DNA of 64,000 nucleotides, taken from positions 25,593 through 89,592 of IMG/VR virus record IMGVR_UViG_3300042484_000849, one strand, 5' to 3'. The notes under the pieces were generated by a model. That model was given only the letters and a program-made list of their open reading frames with translations. It did no database searches and was not told the origin of the DNA. Made by a program: the position numbers and the translations under genes. Positions 38,917-47,806 of the stretch are shown here, piece after piece (position 1 is the stretch's first letter; every line of letters starts with the position of its first letter). Source of the stretch: a virus.

Positions 38917-39926
38917 TTGTATCTTTCGTATAGTTTAAAGCTGGCAAGATTCTTTGCCTTTGATTCACACATCATATCAAAGTTATCTAAGAATGTCAAT
39001 GCCCAATCGTTCACCGCATCGTTCCAATAGTAATCACTATGTGCCCGAAGTTTTTGTTTACTATGACCTGCTTCAATCAACGCACCATGAGAGGGTAACT
39101 GTGATCCGGGATGTCCGACAAGTATATCTTCACGGCTGACGGAGTAATGTAAAGTAGGCCTAACACCGCGCCAACTATCAATGACCATCTTAACAAGGTC
39201 ATCAGTAGGTTGAATATATTCACCCTCTCGGATCCAATTGTGATGTATGTCCATGACCGTAGGTACGAGGTCAGATAATGATAAGCAGTCTTTAAGTCCA
39301 TGTGTGTATTCCTCATTTTCTAGTGTTAGTGTGTTTCTCGCTTCTGGCGACAATCTATTGTACACATCTCTAATGCCTTGTGGGCCTCTACGTCCAGAGA
39401 TATGTACATTTACTTTGAAGTCTTGAAATGTCTTCCCATAGCCCATAAAACGAACCATGTCACAATGATATTCAAATTCTTCTATACTCTTATTTACTAC
39501 CTCGTCACGGTCGCTCGCTAAAACTACAAATTGATCCGGATGAAATGATAGACGAACATCATTAGCACGTGCTGTTTCACCAATGGGTGCCATCCAACGT
39601 TCTAAACTATTCTGTACATCTGCACTATGCCAAAATTCTTTGTACCCATCCATAGTGTAGAAACTGAACATATCGCTAGTAAGACGAACCATACGCAATC
39701 CGGGTTCCAATGTGGCAACACGCTTAACAAGTGCGTGAGTGTTCATAATGTTACGTTTAGCAACATCCATAATCTTTTCTTCTACAACATCACGCTTATT
39801 ACGCTTTGCCCACGCTTGTGTAGTTCCACCTGTGTTAAGGCCTTCTGCTGAAACAATCTCACCTTTGTGATTGATTTCTGCCCACTTACAAGCAAAGCCG
39901 ATGCGTTTGATAGATTGATTTGTCAA
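38901..39926 (-). CDS. uvsE: UV damage endonuclease (UvdE/UvsE family)
   Basis: The frame could open at 39968, but a promoter (39959-39987) places that ATG upstream of transcription. The TTG at 39926 (LTNQSIKRIGFACKWAE) is the likely start, giving 341 residues. The TIM-barrel metal motifs are visible: LSFHPDQF, NVHIS, LENEEY and VMDIHHNW. The enzyme nicks DNA 5' to UV photoproducts. Phages in sunlit water often carry such repair genes. It lies back to back with the capsid-tagged operon. Confidence 0.88.
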   Translation of the reverse strand: MTNQSIKRIGFACKWAEINHKGEIVSAEGLNTGGTTQAWAKRNKRDVVEEKIMDVAKRNIMNTHALVKRVATLEPGLRMVRLTSDMFSFYTMDGYKEFWHSADVQNSLERWMAPIGETARANDVRLSFHPDQFVVLASDRDEVVNKSIEEFEYHCDMVRFMGYGKTFQDFKVNVHISGRRGPQGIRDVYNRLSPEARNTLTLENEEYTHGLKDCLSLSDLVPTVMDIHHNWIREGEYIQPTDDLVKMVIDSWRGVRPTLHYSVSREDILVGHPGSQLPSHGALIEAGHSKQKLRAHSDYYWNDAVNDWALTFLDNFDMMCESKAKNLASFKLYERYKCLTN

Positions 39927-39942
39927 AGTAATAGTCCAAAGT

Positions 39943-39950
39943 GATAAATA
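39943..39950 (+). promoter_or_regulatory. Late-like box for the four-gene capsid-tagged operon
   Basis: GATAAATA, 56 bases before the start at 40006, followed by a short hairpin (39960-39976). A minus-strand sigma70 promoter overlaps this region. Confidence 0.45.
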
Positions 39951-39958
39951 ATATATAC

Positions 39959-39987
39959 AGTGTAGCATACCTACGCAATAAAGTCAA
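39959..39987 (-). promoter_or_regulatory. Sigma70-type promoter of the UV endonuclease gene
   Basis: TTGACT, 17 bases, TACACT. It makes the ATG at 39968 unlikely as the start. Confidence 0.65.
39960..39976 (+). other. 5' leader hairpin of the capsid-tagged operon
   Basis: GTGTAG, loop CATAC, CTACGC (one G-U pair), about 10 bases after the late-like box. Confidence 0.5.
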
Positions 39988-40005
39988 CTATTTACGGATA
40001 ACAAT

Positions 40006-40683
40006 ATGAGATTTAACGAAATTATATCAGAGAGTTCAGGAACCAGACTGAAAGACATAGCAAAAATTGCTACTAATATGCAGGATGCTGACTTTTGGTT
40101 AATACGTAAGGGTAGCGATAAGACAGTAGGTAAGCCTGTTAAAGAGTTTGATCCTTCAAGGATTGGCATTAAAGTTGTAAAAACTGATGTTCTTGATCCA
40201 AACTATCTTTATTATGCAATGATGAATTTACATAACCAGGGACATTTTGCTCGTCTAGCAAATGGAACAACTAATTTAGTTAATATTACTGTAAATGACA
40301 TTGCTAATATTCCACTAGGTCAACAAGATGTGGCAGAGGGTGAGAATTGGGCAAAACATAATAACAAACGTGTAGGTGGCATGAGTAAAAAATCTGTAAA
40401 GAGTTATCGCCGTAGCCATCCTGGTAGTAAAATTCAAACAGCAGTAACTACTAAACCTAGTAAACTTAAAAAGGGCAGTAAAGCCGCTAAACGCCGTAAA
40501 TCATTCTGTGCTAGAATGAAGGGTATGAAGAAAAGCAGAACAAGTGCTAAGACAGCGAGAGATCCAAATAGTAACATTAACAAGAGTTTGCGTAGATGGA
40601 ATTGTGAATCTATTGAGCAGATGGAAGAATTAGTAATGCTTGCCGAACAAATGGTAGCAAAGGCTAGAAAAGAAATACTATGA
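40006..40683 (+). CDS. Capsid-targeted basic DNA-binding-like protein (TRD-like plus DUF6321-like)
   Basis: This 225-residue protein begins MRFNEIISESSGTRL, matching the capsid-tag pattern with an I-S-E site after residue 9. Residues about 25-110 resemble a half target-recognition domain of restriction HsdS (GKPVKEFDPSRIGIKVV ... ANGTTNLVNITVNDIANIPL). The C-terminal third is very basic with KRRKSFCARMKGMKKSRTSAKTARDPNSNINKSLRRWNC, a DUF6321-like phage segment. It probably binds DNA or RNA. As first gene of the operon it is likely late-expressed and packaged; delivery is inferred. Confidence 0.68.
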   Translation: MRFNEIISESSGTRLKDIAKIATNMQDADFWLIRKGSDKTVGKPVKEFDPSRIGIKVVKTDVLDPNYLYYAMMNLHNQGHFARLANGTTNLVNITVNDIANIPLGQQDVAEGENWAKHNNKRVGGMSKKSVKSYRRSHPGSKIQTAVTTKPSKLKKGSKAAKRRKSFCARMKGMKKSRTSAKTARDPNSNINKSLRRWNCESIEQMEELVMLAEQMVAKARKEIL

Positions 40684-42440
40684 ACTTTACAGAATTATTT
40701 GAGGGTGCAACACCCAAATTACCGGGTGCTGTAGGTGGCATTAAAGTTATGAGCATGGATCAATTCCTTGCTCAATCGGGTGATGAACCGGAAGAAAAAA
40801 TAGATGAAATGTCTTCCGAAGAATTAGATAACATGTCCCCTGAAGAATTAGTTCGTTTTACTAATAATGCTAGAAATAATAAACTTAAAAATGTAGATCC
40901 TAATGCAATTGATCAGGCTTATGGTAAAAGTATTTCTATAATGTTTCCTGATAGTGATAAGCGTGATAAACAATCTACAAATCATAAACAGCAAAATGTA
41001 AACGAAGGCATTATAGGTGATGTATATAATAAATTAAAATCAATGGTGCTAAAAGTGTTGGGTAAGAAAATGGTCAAAAATCCAACTGACCAAATTTCCT
41101 TTCAGCGTATGATGAGTAGAGTTACTGGCCCACTTGATACCACTCAATATTCAAAATTATGGCAAGACTATAAAAATGACAAACACTACTATGTTAGGTT
41201 ACCTACGCTTCAGGATATGAACAACAGCGAACATATGTATTTGTGGTCTAATAGTCTATCACAATACGTAATGGATAAATTTCCAAACGCTTCAACTGAA
41301 GCATTACTACAAGCTGTAGAAGGATTAACGCAGTTAGCAGTGAAAGACTTTAAACAAAGTTATCGTGATTTAGATGAAGCAACCAAACTGCCAGCACAAA
41401 CACGTGAACTAAAAGGTCAAGAACTAGACGATTACTTAGATAGAATTCGTAATCGTGAAAAGGGTAAAACAGACAAATATAAACTACCCTACATCCATCG
41501 CTCAAGTGTAGTCAAATACTACAATGAAGAAGGTAAACGCTACGATACAGATCAAATCAAAACAGCATTAGGTGTCCGTCCAAAGAAACTTCTTAAACAA
41601 AATGAGAAGATGAAACATAGCAATGGTGAACTAGAACAATTCTATAACATTGGTTTTGCCGCACTAGTTGGTATAGCATTAGATGAAGGTACAAATGAAC
41701 TAATAGTAGTTAATACATGTCCGGGTGCTGGTTCATGTAAAGTAGATTGTTTTGCTATGAAGGGCGGTAAGGTTCAATTTGAAGGTCCTTGGTTAAGTGA
41801 TGGAAGAATACTTACTTTCTTATTAAATGATCCAGATGGTTTCTTTAATCAACTAAGTGCAGAAATTACTAAAGAAGAAAAATCAGCACAAAAAGGTGGC
41901 TACAATTTAACTATTCGCTGGCATGATGCTGGTGATTTCTTTAGCCCAGAATATATGGACCTAGCATTTAAGTTGGCATCTAATCATCCTGATGTTAAAT
42001 TCTATGCTTATACAAAGATAGCTGATGCGGCATTAGGTCAAAAGCCAAGTAACTTTATTGTTAATTGGAGTGAAGGTGCAAGTACTAGCCAAGAAAAACA
42101 AGTTAAACAACAAGACCCGCAATTAGATGTAACTAAGAATAGTCGCATCGTTCCTAGTAAGTTATTCTATGACTTATTGAAGAAGGATAAAGATGGTAAG
42201 TTAGATAAGACTGCTGATGGTGCTTGGCAACCACGTGATGCTGCCGCACTAGAAGAATTAAAAGATAGATTAGCACAACAATATAATCTAAAACGTGATA
42301 CTATCATTGATTACAATGAGATGATGGCTACTCCGCAGAAGAATAACATTAAGAAATGGAATGTTATTATTGCTCCGGGTGAAGGAGATATCAGTGCTAA
42401 TAGACAAGATGTATTGTCAACCTTATTATTGAAACACTAA
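40680..42440 (+). CDS. Capsid-targeted GP88-like protein
   Basis: This 586-residue protein begins MNFTELFEGATPKL with an L-F-E site after residue 8. After an acidic helical spacer, the C-terminal half carries C347-x5-C353-x3-C357 (NTCPGAGSCKVDCFAMKGG) and then RWHDAGDFFSPEYMDLAFKLA and FYAYTK. This is the phage Gp88/DUF7227-like family, which resembles radical-SAM-type barrels with a metal-cluster motif. Its reaction is unknown. The start overlaps the previous stop (ATGA). Placing a cofactor enzyme behind a capsid tag is unusual. Confidence 0.72.
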   Translation: MNFTELFEGATPKLPGAVGGIKVMSMDQFLAQSGDEPEEKIDEMSSEELDNMSPEELVRFTNNARNNKLKNVDPNAIDQAYGKSISIMFPDSDKRDKQSTNHKQQNVNEGIIGDVYNKLKSMVLKVLGKKMVKNPTDQISFQRMMSRVTGPLDTTQYSKLWQDYKNDKHYYVRLPTLQDMNNSEHMYLWSNSLSQYVMDKFPNASTEALLQAVEGLTQLAVKDFKQSYRDLDEATKLPAQTRELKGQELDDYLDRIRNREKGKTDKYKLPYIHRSSVVKYYNEEGKRYDTDQIKTALGVRPKKLLKQNEKMKHSNGELEQFYNIGFAALVGIALDEGTNELIVVNTCPGAGSCKVDCFAMKGGKVQFEGPWLSDGRILTFLLNDPDGFFNQLSAEITKEEKSAQKGGYNLTIRWHDAGDFFSPEYMDLAFKLASNHPDVKFYAYTKIADAALGQKPSNFIVNWSEGASTSQEKQVKQQDPQLDVTKNSRIVPSKLFYDLLKKDKDGKLDKTADGAWQPRDAAALEELKDRLAQQYNLKRDTIIDYNEMMATPQKNNIKKWNVIIAPGEGDISANRQDVLSTLLLKH

Positions 42441-42958
42441 TGAGAGCAAGTGAATTTATAACTGAAGCACATCATAGTATAATGAAAACTATGACTATAG
42501 GATCATGGCGTGTACTTATTGACTCACACGCAGTAGTAAGTATGACTGCTAGAAATGTATCACCTATAACTTTTAGTAATATTATAACTTATGCTTCTAT
42601 TTATCCTGACGTAGCAGCCACAATACCAATTGGTAAGGGTGCCTATGTTCAAGATACTAATACTCTGGTTAGTGTGTACATTCATAGATTAAGTCAAAAT
42701 GAAATAAGGGTGGAAACAGTATTAGGTCCTGACATGAAACCCAAACCTCCGCTGTTTCGCAGACCAGTACCAAATACTAATAATGTAAAAATTGATCCAA
42801 AATTTTTAAATGGTCAAAATAAATTAGCTCAAGATATTCAAAAATACGGACGTGACGATATTAGTAAAAGAATATCAGCGGTTGCTCCTATATTAAATTT
42901 AAATAGAGCAGATTACCGTAAGTTTCAACGGTTGATGAAAAGAAAAAACAAAAAATGA
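42440..42958 (+). CDS. Capsid-targeted hypothetical protein, possibly nuclease-like
   Basis: This 172-residue protein begins MRASEFITEAHHSI, with an I-T-E site after residue 9, nearly identical to T4 internal protein tags. The core (WRVLIDSHAVVSMTARNVSPITFSNII...RVETVLGPD) has the strand-helix order of small RelE/barnase-like toxins, but I cannot confirm catalytic residues. The C terminus is basic and helical (FQRLMKRKNKK). The start shares the A of the previous stop (TAATG). A small injected toxin-like protein is one hypothesis. Confidence 0.6.
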   Translation: MRASEFITEAHHSIMKTMTIGSWRVLIDSHAVVSMTARNVSPITFSNIITYASIYPDVAATIPIGKGAYVQDTNTLVSVYIHRLSQNEIRVETVLGPDMKPKPPLFRRPVPNTNNVKIDPKFLNGQNKLAQDIQKYGRDDISKRISAVAPILNLNRADYRKFQRLMKRKNKK

Positions 42959-43644
42959 GAGCAAGTGAATTTATTGATGAGGATATTAGTCGTAGGGACC
43001 TGCTTAAAGGTGTAGCAGGCGCTGCCGCATTAGGTGCTACTGGATTAGCTAAAGCAGGTCAATATCAACCCTATGATGAACTTATAAAAGATAAAGAAGC
43101 TTTGGTGAACGTATGGGGTCCTAGACTAGAACAATTACAACAACGTGCTAATACTATGCTTAACAGATTAGCAAGAACAGCGGGCCCTGCTTGGGCAAAA
43201 CAATTAGCAGGAACACAACTTGTTGTGCAGTCAAATGAAAGCTATGTGCAAGCCAACGCAGGCAATAAAACTATAAGTATGGATATTACTGTGTTCTGGG
43301 ACGCACCTGATGAGATACTAGCATTTGCTATAGCACACGAATTGGGACATATTGCTCTAGGACACATTGATGATGTTACTCCGGCGCAATCTCGTAAAGA
43401 AGAAATAGATGCTGATGATTTTGCTGTTAAATTGTGCAAGGCCTTAGGGTACAATAAGTCCGGACTATTTAAGTTTATGCATAGTAAAAAAGAAATGTAT
43501 GCCTACTACAATCTTATAGCAAGTCAACCCAATAGCACACATCCTAATTATGACCAAAGGATAAAACGTGCTAAGAAACAAGGTTTTCAATTGTCAAAAG
43601 GTGGTGTTCAACAGTTGAATACTCTAATGACACATTTAGCATAA
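42955..43644 (+). CDS. Capsid-targeted M48-like zinc protease with Tat-like signal
   Basis: This 229-residue protein begins MRASEFIDED, with an I-D-E site after residue 9. Directly behind it is SRRDLLKG (R13-R14) followed by a hydrophobic stretch and AKA (cleavage expected near residue 34), a classic Tat signal. The enzyme part has H128-E129-x-x-H132 (AHELGH) and E150 (EEIDADDFA), as in M48 metalloproteases. Hypothesis: the tag is cut in the prohead, the protein enters the cell with DNA, and the exposed Tat signal sends it to the periplasm. Not tested. Confidence 0.82.
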   Translation: MRASEFIDEDISRRDLLKGVAGAAALGATGLAKAGQYQPYDELIKDKEALVNVWGPRLEQLQQRANTMLNRLARTAGPAWAKQLAGTQLVVQSNESYVQANAGNKTISMDITVFWDAPDEILAFAIAHELGHIALGHIDDVTPAQSRKEEIDADDFAVKLCKALGYNKSGLFKFMHSKKEMYAYYNLIASQPNSTHPNYDQRIKRAKKQGFQLSKGGVQQLNTLMTHLA

Positions 43645-44475
43645 CTAAATCTTCAATAACTGATCCATCGTATACAAATTACGCATATAGGGTGATACAT
43701 TTTCTAGTACACTGCTAGCAATGTCACCCTTTCTTCTTGGACCGTATTTTATAGTAAAGTCAACGTTATTAACCTGTCGAAACTTCTCTACAATTTCTTT
43801 TACGGTATAACCTACACCGTGCCCCAAACATTCTAAACTATTGCTAGGCTTTTCAATTGCTTGTTTCAATGCGTCACATATTTCATTTACATGAACATAA
43901 TCACGTACACATGTACCATCTTTGCTTACTGCGTGGTCATCACCATAGATAGTAAACACTCCTGATTTTGTTGCTTCTAATAGATTATACATTAATCCAT
44001 CCGGATTAGTTGGTTTATAACCATCACTACCTACAACATTATAAAATCTAAAGATAGTATAATCTTGTGGTTTATGTTTTGTGCAATACTCACGTACAAC
44101 ATCTTCGGCTGCCCGTTTACTTATACCATATGCACTCGCACAATCATAGGCAGCGCCGGTACTAGCAAAAATAAAGTTCTTTGTCTTTATTTTGTTTATA
44201 ACATTCATAGTTCCGTTTAGATTAGTGATATAGTATTTGATAGGTATCTGTTCACTTTCATTTACACGTATTAATGCCGCCAAATGAATCACACTATCAT
44301 ATTCAATGTCGTTAGGTATAACAAATTGTCTATTAATATCACAACGATAAAACTCATTTAGTGGTGCTTGGGGTTCTTTAATATCCAGCCCGTGAACTTC
44401 ATAATCGTTTTCTAGCATTTTACATAGATGTGATCCTATATATCCTGAGCATCCTGTAATTAAAATCTTTTTCAT
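43645..44475 (-). CDS. NAD-dependent sugar epimerase (GalE-like)
   Basis: This 276-residue protein has the SDR nucleotide loop GCSGYIGSH at the N terminus, a FASTGAAYD strand end and the YGISK catalytic pair (Tyr and Lys) as in UDP-glucose 4-epimerases. It would interconvert UDP-sugars for the adjacent glycosyltransferases. It converges on the capsid-tagged operon with no gap and overlaps the GIY-YIG gene by 4 bases. It is shorter than typical GalE (about 340), lacking part of the C-terminal domain. Confidence 0.82.
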   Translation of the reverse strand: MKKILITGCSGYIGSHLCKMLENDYEVHGLDIKEPQAPLNEFYRCDINRQFVIPNDIEYDSVIHLAALIRVNESEQIPIKYYITNLNGTMNVINKIKTKNFIFASTGAAYDCASAYGISKRAAEDVVREYCTKHKPQDYTIFRFYNVVGSDGYKPTNPDGLMYNLLEATKSGVFTIYGDDHAVSKDGTCVRDYVHVNEICDALKQAIEKPSNSLECLGHGVGYTVKEIVEKFRQVNNVDFTIKYGPRRKGDIASSVLENVSPYMRNLYTMDQLLKI

Positions 44476-44945
44476 TTAAATCCTCTCATATGTTGTAGTT
44501 TATCGTACCCAAACAATTCAAAGCAATTACTATTTAATAAAGGTCTAAATTGAAAAATTAACCCGCTTTCAAAGAATTCTAATTGTTTTTTTGTAATATT
44601 ATCTTTGAAAGATACAAAAATATACTTACTATTTTCTTGTAAACTATAATTTTCTGTCTTGCACCAATCATGAAAATAGTCCCAAACTTTATGCGGATTT
44701 CTCTTATCATAATCCTTACCCTCATCTGCCCTACCAATATGTGCTTTAAACCTATTAGTTACATTAGATGTAGTCATTCCTATATACGACAATCCCAACC
44801 TATCACAATATATAAAATATATCCCGCTGGTATTGGGTAACTTGTTCTTTTTATACTCGTTAAGATTTCCGTTAATAATACTGAAAGGCATATTAAATAT
44901 ATTTTTAAATTTATCGTTAACAAAGTCTGTAATTTTTTGTTTCAT
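44472..44945 (-). CDS. GIY-YIG nuclease
   Basis: This 157-residue protein has GIYFIYCDRLGLSYIGMTT (GIY...YIG), then an Arg in NRFKAH and a Glu in FFESGLIFQF, the canonical catalytic set. It is a single-domain nuclease, possibly a homing-type or anti-competitor enzyme. Its place inside a sugar operon, between GalE and a glycosyltransferase and coupled by overlaps, could mark an insertion. No intron or intein is seen next to it. Confidence 0.8.
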   Translation of the reverse strand: MKQKITDFVNDKFKNIFNMPFSIINGNLNEYKKNKLPNTSGIYFIYCDRLGLSYIGMTTSNVTNRFKAHIGRADEGKDYDKRNPHKVWDYFHDWCKTENYSLQENSKYIFVSFKDNITKKQLEFFESGLIFQFRPLLNSNCFELFGYDKLQHMRGFK

Positions 44946-44946
44946 A

Positions 44947-46347
44947 TTAGTTTATAAATTTAAATAAGGTGTCAATCGGCTTCTCAGTAAAAGCGGGTTC
45001 ATTGGACTGAGTGATTGGTTGTGCTACTATAATAGGTGAGGGTGTAAATGTCGGGTCAAGTGTCAAATAAGTATCGTCATCTGTATATATAATACGATAC
45101 TTGTGTTTATTTGTAAAGACACTACGGGCATCATCTATACAAATGATCCTTCGTTTTAAACTTGAGATAAAGTCTATATATCTAACAGTTAAGTTGGGAG
45201 GGGTAAGTGTTTTGCATATACCTGCAGTATTGCTGTTTGATTGTTTAGATTTAAATTGTTTAAAACAATCATTCCATTTATGAAATACCAAATTATCCAT
45301 AGTTTGTGCATGTTTTAGCGATCCCTCACTATACCAGCTCTCTGCGGTATCATATGAATGATACAATGATTCAACTATATTTACCATTGTTTGTTTATTA
45401 CAAGTAAAGAAATATTGATTATTAAAATTATTAGTCCATCTCATATTTTCTAATGCAACTGTTGGCATTTGTGTCATTTGCTCTAAGAATGCAATACCAT
45501 AACTCTCAACCAAACTAGGATTAAATGCTACACGACAGCTAGTAATAAAATTTACTTTTTCTTGGCCTATAATACTTACTTTGATTTCATACGGTACACC
45601 AATTTCTTGTAATCTTGTTTCAAATTTTTTAGCACCATTTGCACTAGTCATTACACGTGCTGGCAATCTAGTTTGTTCTATTAAATCTAAATAGAGTTCA
45701 GGATTTTTACCTTCTTCCCATCTACCAATAAATAATACACCTTCTCTGGGTTTGTGATGTTCTTTTAATAAATCTTTTTCTGGTAATGGAATAGGTAAAT
45801 CATATGCATTTTGAAATTGCAATTGATTAAATTTACTTTGTGTACCTATATACAATGAATTCATTTCTAATTGTTTACGCATCATTTCATTTGTACTTAG
45901 TAAAAAGGGATTTGATGTGTTAGTAAATATTTGACTCTCTAGGTGAGTATATGCAATGATTTGGATACAATCATCTAGTCCCATAGTACTAGCCACTTGA
46001 ATAGTTTCGTATGTGTTGCATATCAATGCATCATATAAATTATGTTCTAATGCTTCTACGATAGCATTACGGAAGTTAGCCATTCGTTCATAACAAAATG
46101 TATCGCCATACATAAAAATATCAGCATGATCCCTGTATTTTAATTTCTCTAATGGGGCAATTATATTTGCTGGAATAGAGTTAATAAAATTATTATCTTT
46201 TGGTTCTTTATCTGTAATAATATCTACTTTAATATTATGATTATCCATCAACTCACAAAAACTTTTTGTAAATTGACCAATACCACCATGTGGTATTAAT
46301 GTCTGTGAGCTTACTAAAAAGCCAATTCGTTTATCATATGTTCTCAT
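44947..46347 (-). CDS. GT4-like glycosyltransferase
   Basis: This 466-residue GT-B protein has an N-terminal domain with GGIGQFTKS, the linker YIGTQSKFN, and a C-terminal donor domain with VLFIGRWEEGKNPELY and NPSLVESYGIAFLEQM, the E-x7-E nucleotide-sugar site. The last ~90 residues are an extra Thr/Pro-rich segment. It probably transfers sugar to a surface polymer, protein or DNA base. It follows the small gene above by an ATGA overlap. Confidence 0.83.
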   Translation of the reverse strand: MRTYDKRIGFLVSSQTLIPHGGIGQFTKSFCELMDNHNIKVDIITDKEPKDNNFINSIPANIIAPLEKLKYRDHADIFMYGDTFCYERMANFRNAIVEALEHNLYDALICNTYETIQVASTMGLDDCIQIIAYTHLESQIFTNTSNPFLLSTNEMMRKQLEMNSLYIGTQSKFNQLQFQNAYDLPIPLPEKDLLKEHHKPREGVLFIGRWEEGKNPELYLDLIEQTRLPARVMTSANGAKKFETRLQEIGVPYEIKVSIIGQEKVNFITSCRVAFNPSLVESYGIAFLEQMTQMPTVALENMRWTNNFNNQYFFTCNKQTMVNIVESLYHSYDTAESWYSEGSLKHAQTMDNLVFHKWNDCFKQFKSKQSNSNTAGICKTLTPPNLTVRYIDFISSLKRRIICIDDARSVFTNKHKYRIIYTDDDTYLTLDPTFTPSPIIVAQPITQSNEPAFTEKPIDTLFKFIN

Positions 46348-46517
46348 TTATCTTCTACTGTAGGTACATCTTGCCATTCAGTCCATTCACGTTTTTTAGT
46401 AAAACTACCTTTGTCAGTAGTTGTACTATAATCTGTTACTTCAAGTTGTGTTCTATATTGTAACACTTGTTCAGGTCCTTCTAAACCTTTTCGGACAAGA
46501 TATCTTAATTCATACAT
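46344..46517 (-). CDS. Small hypothetical protein
   Basis: This 57-residue frame (MYELRYLVRKGLEGPEQVLQYRTQLEV...) has a beta-hairpin-like opening and a C-terminal KKREWTEWQDVPTVEDK. Its stop overlaps the glycosyltransferase start. Function unknown. Confidence 0.55.
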   Translation of the reverse strand: MYELRYLVRKGLEGPEQVLQYRTQLEVTDYSTTTDKGSFTKKREWTEWQDVPTVEDK

Positions 46518-46521
46518 ATAT

Positions 46522-46755
46522 TTACCTTTTTAACATCCATATAATATGGGCATTCTTATCGTGCCATTTATGCTCAAATATGGGTTCACCTGGCCCGGTC
46601 CACATTGCAGTAACTCTATAACCATATTTTAACCAAATTAACTTACCAGTTAATACGCATCTTTTGGGTAACCATGCAAACTTGAGAGCTAATCCTAAAT
46701 TTTGCTTCAATGCATTGTTGTAAAATACATCATCGGATATTGGATAGTCTAACAT
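46522..46755 (-). CDS. Small hypothetical protein
   Basis: I place the start at the ATG at 46755, just inside the QueE stop region, giving 77 residues; longer starts run further into QueE. It is rich in Trp, Lys and hydrophobic residues (ALKFAWLPKRCVLTGKLIWLKYGYRV). It lies between the small gene and QueE. Function unknown. Confidence 0.5.
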   Translation of the reverse strand: MLDYPISDDVFYNNALKQNLGLALKFAWLPKRCVLTGKLIWLKYGYRVTAMWTGPGEPIFEHKWHDKNAHIIWMLKR

Positions 46756-46762
46756 AACTATT

Positions 46763-47611
46763 TTATGTTCCCCATTCATTCTTAAACAATGGTACTTGTA
46801 ATCTATCACTATAACGATAACCACGATTCATTGCTTCAATAGCAACATTCTTGGCATTCAAACTATAGATACTTTCTACACCACCACATGGCATAAAGTA
46901 TACAGGGCCTCTAAATCCACCATTACGAAACTCTTTTACTGCTTTATCTGCTTCAAGTGCATCTTCCTTAGTAGCAATAACAAACTTCAAATACACAAAG
47001 CCAACACTTTCATATTGACGAATAACACTAGGACAAATTGCTTCACTCCACTTCTCACCGCTGATACTTAGTTTAGGACTAACACTAAATGTAAGTGCGT
47101 TCTTTTCTCTATTAGTCTTCCATTGTTGTAGATATGTTGAAAGGTCTTGACTTAGTTCTTGTGTACCATTAGTTTCAAAAGTAATCTCTTTTAATGCTCT
47201 CATTTTCTCATTTGAAAGTAAGTTAGGATATGCTCTTTGCCAGCCGAGTAGAGGTTCTCCACCAGTGATAACAAGGTGCTCATCCATCCAGCGATTATGA
47301 GGAAGCATGTCCATAATGCTGTCAACAATACTATCGGTACTAAGCATAGGACTAAGATGCTTAAACCTAGGATCCCAACTAGCATAACTATCACAACCTG
47401 TACTAACCAACGGTAATTTTTTATAATCATCATAATAGTGAACCCTTGCGGCAATGTCTTCTACTTCTTTACTTACTTCACCTTTAGGCATGCCGAAGCC
47501 TGCGCATGTAAAGTTACAACCAAACGTTCTTAGGAACACGGAGGGAACTCCCATGTAACGACCCTCACCCTGAATACTATAGAATAGTTCTGAAATTTTT
47601 ATGTTACTCAT
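46763..47611 (-). CDS. queE: 7-carboxy-7-deazaguanine synthase QueE
   Basis: This 282-residue radical-SAM enzyme has the QueE opening ISELFYSIQGEGRYMG and VITGGEPLLGWQ. The cluster cysteines are C32 and C36, with the third displaced to C73 (TGCDSYASWD), a spacing of about C-x3-C-x36-C instead of the compact motif. It converts 6-carboxy-tetrahydropterin to 7-carboxy-7-deazaguanine. QueD, FolE and DpdA lie nearby on the same strand, so the pathway for 7-deazaguanine in DNA is largely present. Confidence 0.88.
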   Translation of the reverse strand: MSNIKISELFYSIQGEGRYMGVPSVFLRTFGCNFTCAGFGMPKGEVSKEVEDIAARVHYYDDYKKLPLVSTGCDSYASWDPRFKHLSPMLSTDSIVDSIMDMLPHNRWMDEHLVITGGEPLLGWQRAYPNLLSNEKMRALKEITFETNGTQELSQDLSTYLQQWKTNREKNALTFSVSPKLSISGEKWSEAICPSVIRQYESVGFVYLKFVIATKEDALEADKAVKEFRNGGFRGPVYFMPCGGVESIYSLNAKNVAIEAMNRGYRYSDRLQVPLFKNEWGT

Positions 47612-47614
47612 ATT

Positions 47615-47806
47615 TTACCAATTATGTATTGTGTTTGCTATAATGAAACAACATGTTATCACATGTAGCACCACCCAGAAAGTTTTTAGGAACAATGCGA
47701 TTTTTGCTTCTCTTAATGTAAGAATGGGAACATCAGGCCTGTCATCATCAGTGTTACCCATTAGATGACCGGTTGCCCTTGCCCAGATTTTTTCTAAACT
47801 ATTCAT
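47615..47806 (-). CDS. Small membrane protein
   Basis: This 63-residue protein resembles a small family in T4-like cyanophages (MNSLEKIWARATGHLMGNTDDDRPDVPILTLREAKIAL) with a C-terminal membrane helix. It overlaps the class II aldolase gene by 8 bases. It lies within the deazaguanine/sugar operon but its role is unknown. Confidence 0.65.
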   Translation of the reverse strand: MNSLEKIWARATGHLMGNTDDDRPDVPILTLREAKIALFLKTFWVVLHVITCCFIIANTIHNW

